Assembly: GCA_029263635.1 (NCBI GenBank)
Contig: JAJUFY010000085.1
Span: 1 to 8,138 of the forward strand
DNA from: Ectothiorhodospiraceae bacterium
GTDB lineage: Bacteria > Pseudomonadota > Gammaproteobacteria > Nitrococcales > AK92
DNA length: 8,138 bases
Direction of reading: 5' to 3'
Position 1 is the first letter of the stretch. Every line of letters starts with the position of its first letter. Both the position numbers and the translations under genes were made by a program. Below are positions 6,750 to 8,138 of the stretch, piece by piece. The notes under the pieces were generated by a model that was not told the origin of the DNA, ran no database searches, and saw only the letters and a program-made list of their open reading frames with translations.

Positions 6750-6781
6750 GGTGTAGTACCCCAGAATATTCGAGCAGACAG

Positions 6782-7192
6782 ATGCAAGCGACAGACTACG
6801 ATATTCCCGGCGACTTCCGCCATTGGGATGGCGATGCCGCCGAGGATCACATCGGCCCGTTCTTCTACCGGCCCGTTGCCGGCGGCATCGAGACGGCCTT
6901 CCGTCCGCGCCCCCATAACTGCAATTCCAGCGGTGCGGTGCACGGCGGCGTACTGATGACGTTCATCGACTACACCCTGTGCGTGGCGGCGGTGGCCGGT
7001 ACCGATGAGCGGGTCGTCACCGTCAGCTGCAACAGCGAATTCATCGCCGCGGCGCGACCGGGCGCCCTGCTGATCGGTCGCGGCGAGGTGATTCGCCGTA
7101 CTGGCTCGCTGGTGTTCACGCGTGGCACCATCGAGGCCGACGGCGAGACCGTGCTGACCGCGAGCGCGGTGGTCAAGCGCATCCGCCGCTGA
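6782..7192 (+). CDS. PaaI-type hotdog-fold thioesterase
   Basis: A 136-residue cytoplasmic acyl-CoA thioesterase-like protein of the PaaI/YdiI hotdog superfamily. The signature region CNSSGAVHGGVLMTFIDY holds the conserved H54-G55-G56 and the acidic residue D63, which in relatives activates water for thioester cleavage. The following strands (VVTVSCNSEFIAAARPGALLIGRGEVIRRTGSLVF) match the rest of the fold. The frame runs back to 6551, but the upstream part is Arg/Pro/Cys-rich non-protein-like sequence. ATG at 6782 gives the usual family length, although its ribosome site is weak (GAG then CAGACAG). The substrate is unknown. It is followed after 20 bp by the gamma carbonic anhydrase gene, with which it is probably co-transcribed. 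Confidence 0.85.
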   Translation: MQATDYDIPGDFRHWDGDAAEDHIGPFFYRPVAGGIETAFRPRPHNCNSSGAVHGGVLMTFIDYTLCVAAVAGTDERVVTVSCNSEFIAAARPGALLIGRGEVIRRTGSLVFTRGTIEADGETVLTASAVVKRIRR

Positions 7193-7212
7193 CAGGGGAG
7201 AGGAGAAGCATC

Positions 7213-7737
7213 ATGTTCTACAGGCTCGAAGACCGCCAGGTGGAGCGTATCGGCGGCCCGCACTTCGTTGCCCACAACGCCACCCTGATCGGCTCGGTGG
7301 TGCTGCACCCTAACGCCAGCGTCTGGTTCAACGTGGTGATCCGGGCCGACAACGATCCCATCGTCATTGGCGAGGACAGCAATGTCCAGGACGGCTCGGT
7401 GCTGCATACCGACACCGGCTATCCGCTCACCATCGGCCGCGGCGTCACCGTCGGCCACAAGGCCATGCTGCACGGCTGCAGCATCGGCGACTACAGCCTG
7501 ATCGGCATCAATGCCGTGGTGCTCAACGGCGCCAAGATCGGCAAGTACTGCCTGATCGGCGCCAACGCCCTGATCCCGGAAGGGGTGGAAATCCCCGACG
7601 GCTCGCTGGTGCTCGGCTCGCCGGGCCGGGTCAAGCGCACGCTGGGCGATGCCGAGCGGGCCATGCTGGAGGCGAGCGCCGCCCATTACGTCGAGAATGC
7701 CCGGCGTTATCTGCAGCATCTGCAGCGACAGGATTGA
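7213..7737 (+). CDS. Gamma-class carbonic anhydrase-like protein (YrdA family)
   Basis: A 174-residue left-handed beta-helix protein with hexapeptide repeats (for example IGDYSLIGINAVVL, IGKYCLIGANALI), expected to form a trimer with metal at subunit interfaces. The three metal-ligand histidines are H65 (VLHTD), H82 and H87 (VGHKAMLHG). Also present are R44 and D46 in VVIRADND, and Q59-D60, the conserved partners in the active site. The acidic loop with the proton-shuttle glutamate of the archaeal enzyme Cam is absent, as in YrdA/CaiE-like proteins, so carbonic anhydrase activity is likely by family but not certain. A long C-terminal helix (147-172) closes the protein. A strong ribosome site (GGGGAGAGGAG) precedes the ATG, 20 bp after the thioesterase stop. 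Confidence 0.92.
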   Translation: MFYRLEDRQVERIGGPHFVAHNATLIGSVVLHPNASVWFNVVIRADNDPIVIGEDSNVQDGSVLHTDTGYPLTIGRGVTVGHKAMLHGCSIGDYSLIGINAVVLNGAKIGKYCLIGANALIPEGVEIPDGSLVLGSPGRVKRTLGDAERAMLEASAAHYVENARRYLQHLQRQD

Positions 7738-7770
7738 ACTCCATCGATGGCCGCATTGCCTAAATCCACG

Positions 7771-7799
7771 TTTGTAGGAAGGCTCCGGTTCCCTATACT
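7771..7799 (+). promoter_or_regulatory. Candidate sigma-70 promoter for yccA
   Basis: TATACT at 7794-7799 matches the -10 consensus at five of six positions. A weak -35 (TTTGTA, 7771-7776) lies 17 bp upstream. It would start transcription near 7806, leaving a leader of about 50 nt before the yccA start. The region also has a small palindrome, CCATCGATGG (7741-7750), of unknown meaning. It makes yccA at least partly independent of the preceding operon. Confidence 0.45.
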
Positions 7800-7855
7800 A
7801 AGAGCCTGATCGCAAAGGTTTGCTATTCCTGACCATCACCGAAGAGAGGTTGTAG

Positions 7856-8138
7856 ATGGCCACCAATACGACTGCCGTACGCACCAGCCAGGCGGCACTC
7901 GCCACCAACAAGGTCCTGCGCAACACCTACCTCCTGCTGTCGGCGACGCTCGCCTTCAGCGCGCTCATGGCCGGCGTCGCCTACGCCTTCGGGCTGCCTT
8001 ACCTCGGTCCGTGGATCACGTTGATCGGTTACTTCGCGCTCCTGTTCGCCGTGCACAAGACGGCGGACAGCGCCTGGGGCCTGCTGTCGGTGTTCGCGCT
8101 GACCGGTTTCATGGGCTTCACACTCGGGCCCATCCTCA
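7856..8138 (+). CDS. yccA: YccA, Bax inhibitor-1 family membrane protein (3' end beyond the window)
   Basis: The first 94 residues of an inner-membrane protein of the Bax inhibitor-1/YccA family. E. coli YccA is a substrate and modulator of the membrane protease FtsH. The N-terminus follows the E. coli pattern closely: a short hydrophilic start, then NKVLRNTYLLLSATLAFSA, and near the edge TGFMGFTLGPIL. Three membrane helices are visible (about 24-45, 51-66 and 73-93); the rest is cut off. GAGAGG 7 bp before the ATG is the ribosome site. A promoter-like TATACT lies about 55 bp upstream. The gene is on the same strand as the carbonic anhydrase gene but 118 bp away. Confidence 0.9.
   Translation, partial: MATNTTAVRTSQAALATNKVLRNTYLLLSATLAFSALMAGVAYAFGLPYLGPWITLIGYFALLFAVHKTADSAWGLLSVFALTGFMGFTLGPIL

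Noticed and set aside
5062..6756. A 564-codon open frame on the plus strand, antisense to the coiled-coil membrane protein
   Set aside because: Its product is a low-complexity His/Gln/Arg/Asp-rich string with no domain pattern, as expected for the reverse complement of a GC-rich gene. The minus-strand frame has membrane helices, coiled coil and a good ribosome site.
6551..6781. An N-terminal extension of the thioesterase from the ATG at 6551
   Set aside because: The added 77 residues are Arg/Pro/Cys/Ser-rich, unlike the family, and cover the palindrome-rich divergent region. Starting at 6782 gives the normal family length.

Overview
The window is 8.1 kb of GC-rich, gene-dense bacterial DNA. 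The protein set suggests a Gram-negative proteobacterium, most likely a high-GC gammaproteobacterium. It contains a YccA-type Bax-inhibitor protein whose start closely follows the E. coli pattern, a YrdA-like gamma carbonic anhydrase, a lipoprotein signal and a plant/bacterial-type glutamine cyclotransferase. No genus can be named from the sequence. There are no insertion sequences, CRISPR arrays, tRNA or rRNA genes, and no sign of recent transfer.

Left part (1-3401): the tail of a small membrane protein ends at 302. It is followed by a 265-bp gap that appears to hold a minus-strand small RNA gene (about 496 to 318). This has a promoter-like pair, a series of short hairpins with GGA in their loops, and a strong 12-bp terminator stem with a U-tract on the minus strand only. 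A secreted glutaminyl cyclotransferase (568-1446, +) then converges on a large secreted endonuclease/exonuclease/phosphatase-family nuclease (3181-1415, -). These two genes overlap tail to tail by 32 bp. The gap 3182-3401 carries the divergent upstream regions of the nuclease and the next gene; I see no clear promoter in it.

Middle part (3402-6486): a complete D-2-hydroxyacid dehydrogenase (+) converges on a two-gene minus-strand operon, with a 13-bp hairpin between them. The operon encodes an unrecognised polytopic membrane protein with a long coiled-coil domain, then 20 bp later a small von Willebrand factor A lipoprotein with a complete MIDAS metal site. This pair has no obvious named function and is the most interesting protein-level item here.

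Right part (6487-8138): a 295-bp divergent gap rich in short perfect palindromes leads into a plus-strand operon of a PaaI-type hotdog thioesterase and a gamma carbonic anhydrase-like protein (20 bp apart). A separate promoter candidate precedes the truncated yccA gene, which runs off the window.

The genes do not form one pathway. The two leftmost enzymes act outside the cytoplasm, the centre is a probable envelope complex, and the right side is ordinary metabolic and membrane housekeeping. The candidate novelties are the small RNA locus and the membrane protein/VWA lipoprotein pair.
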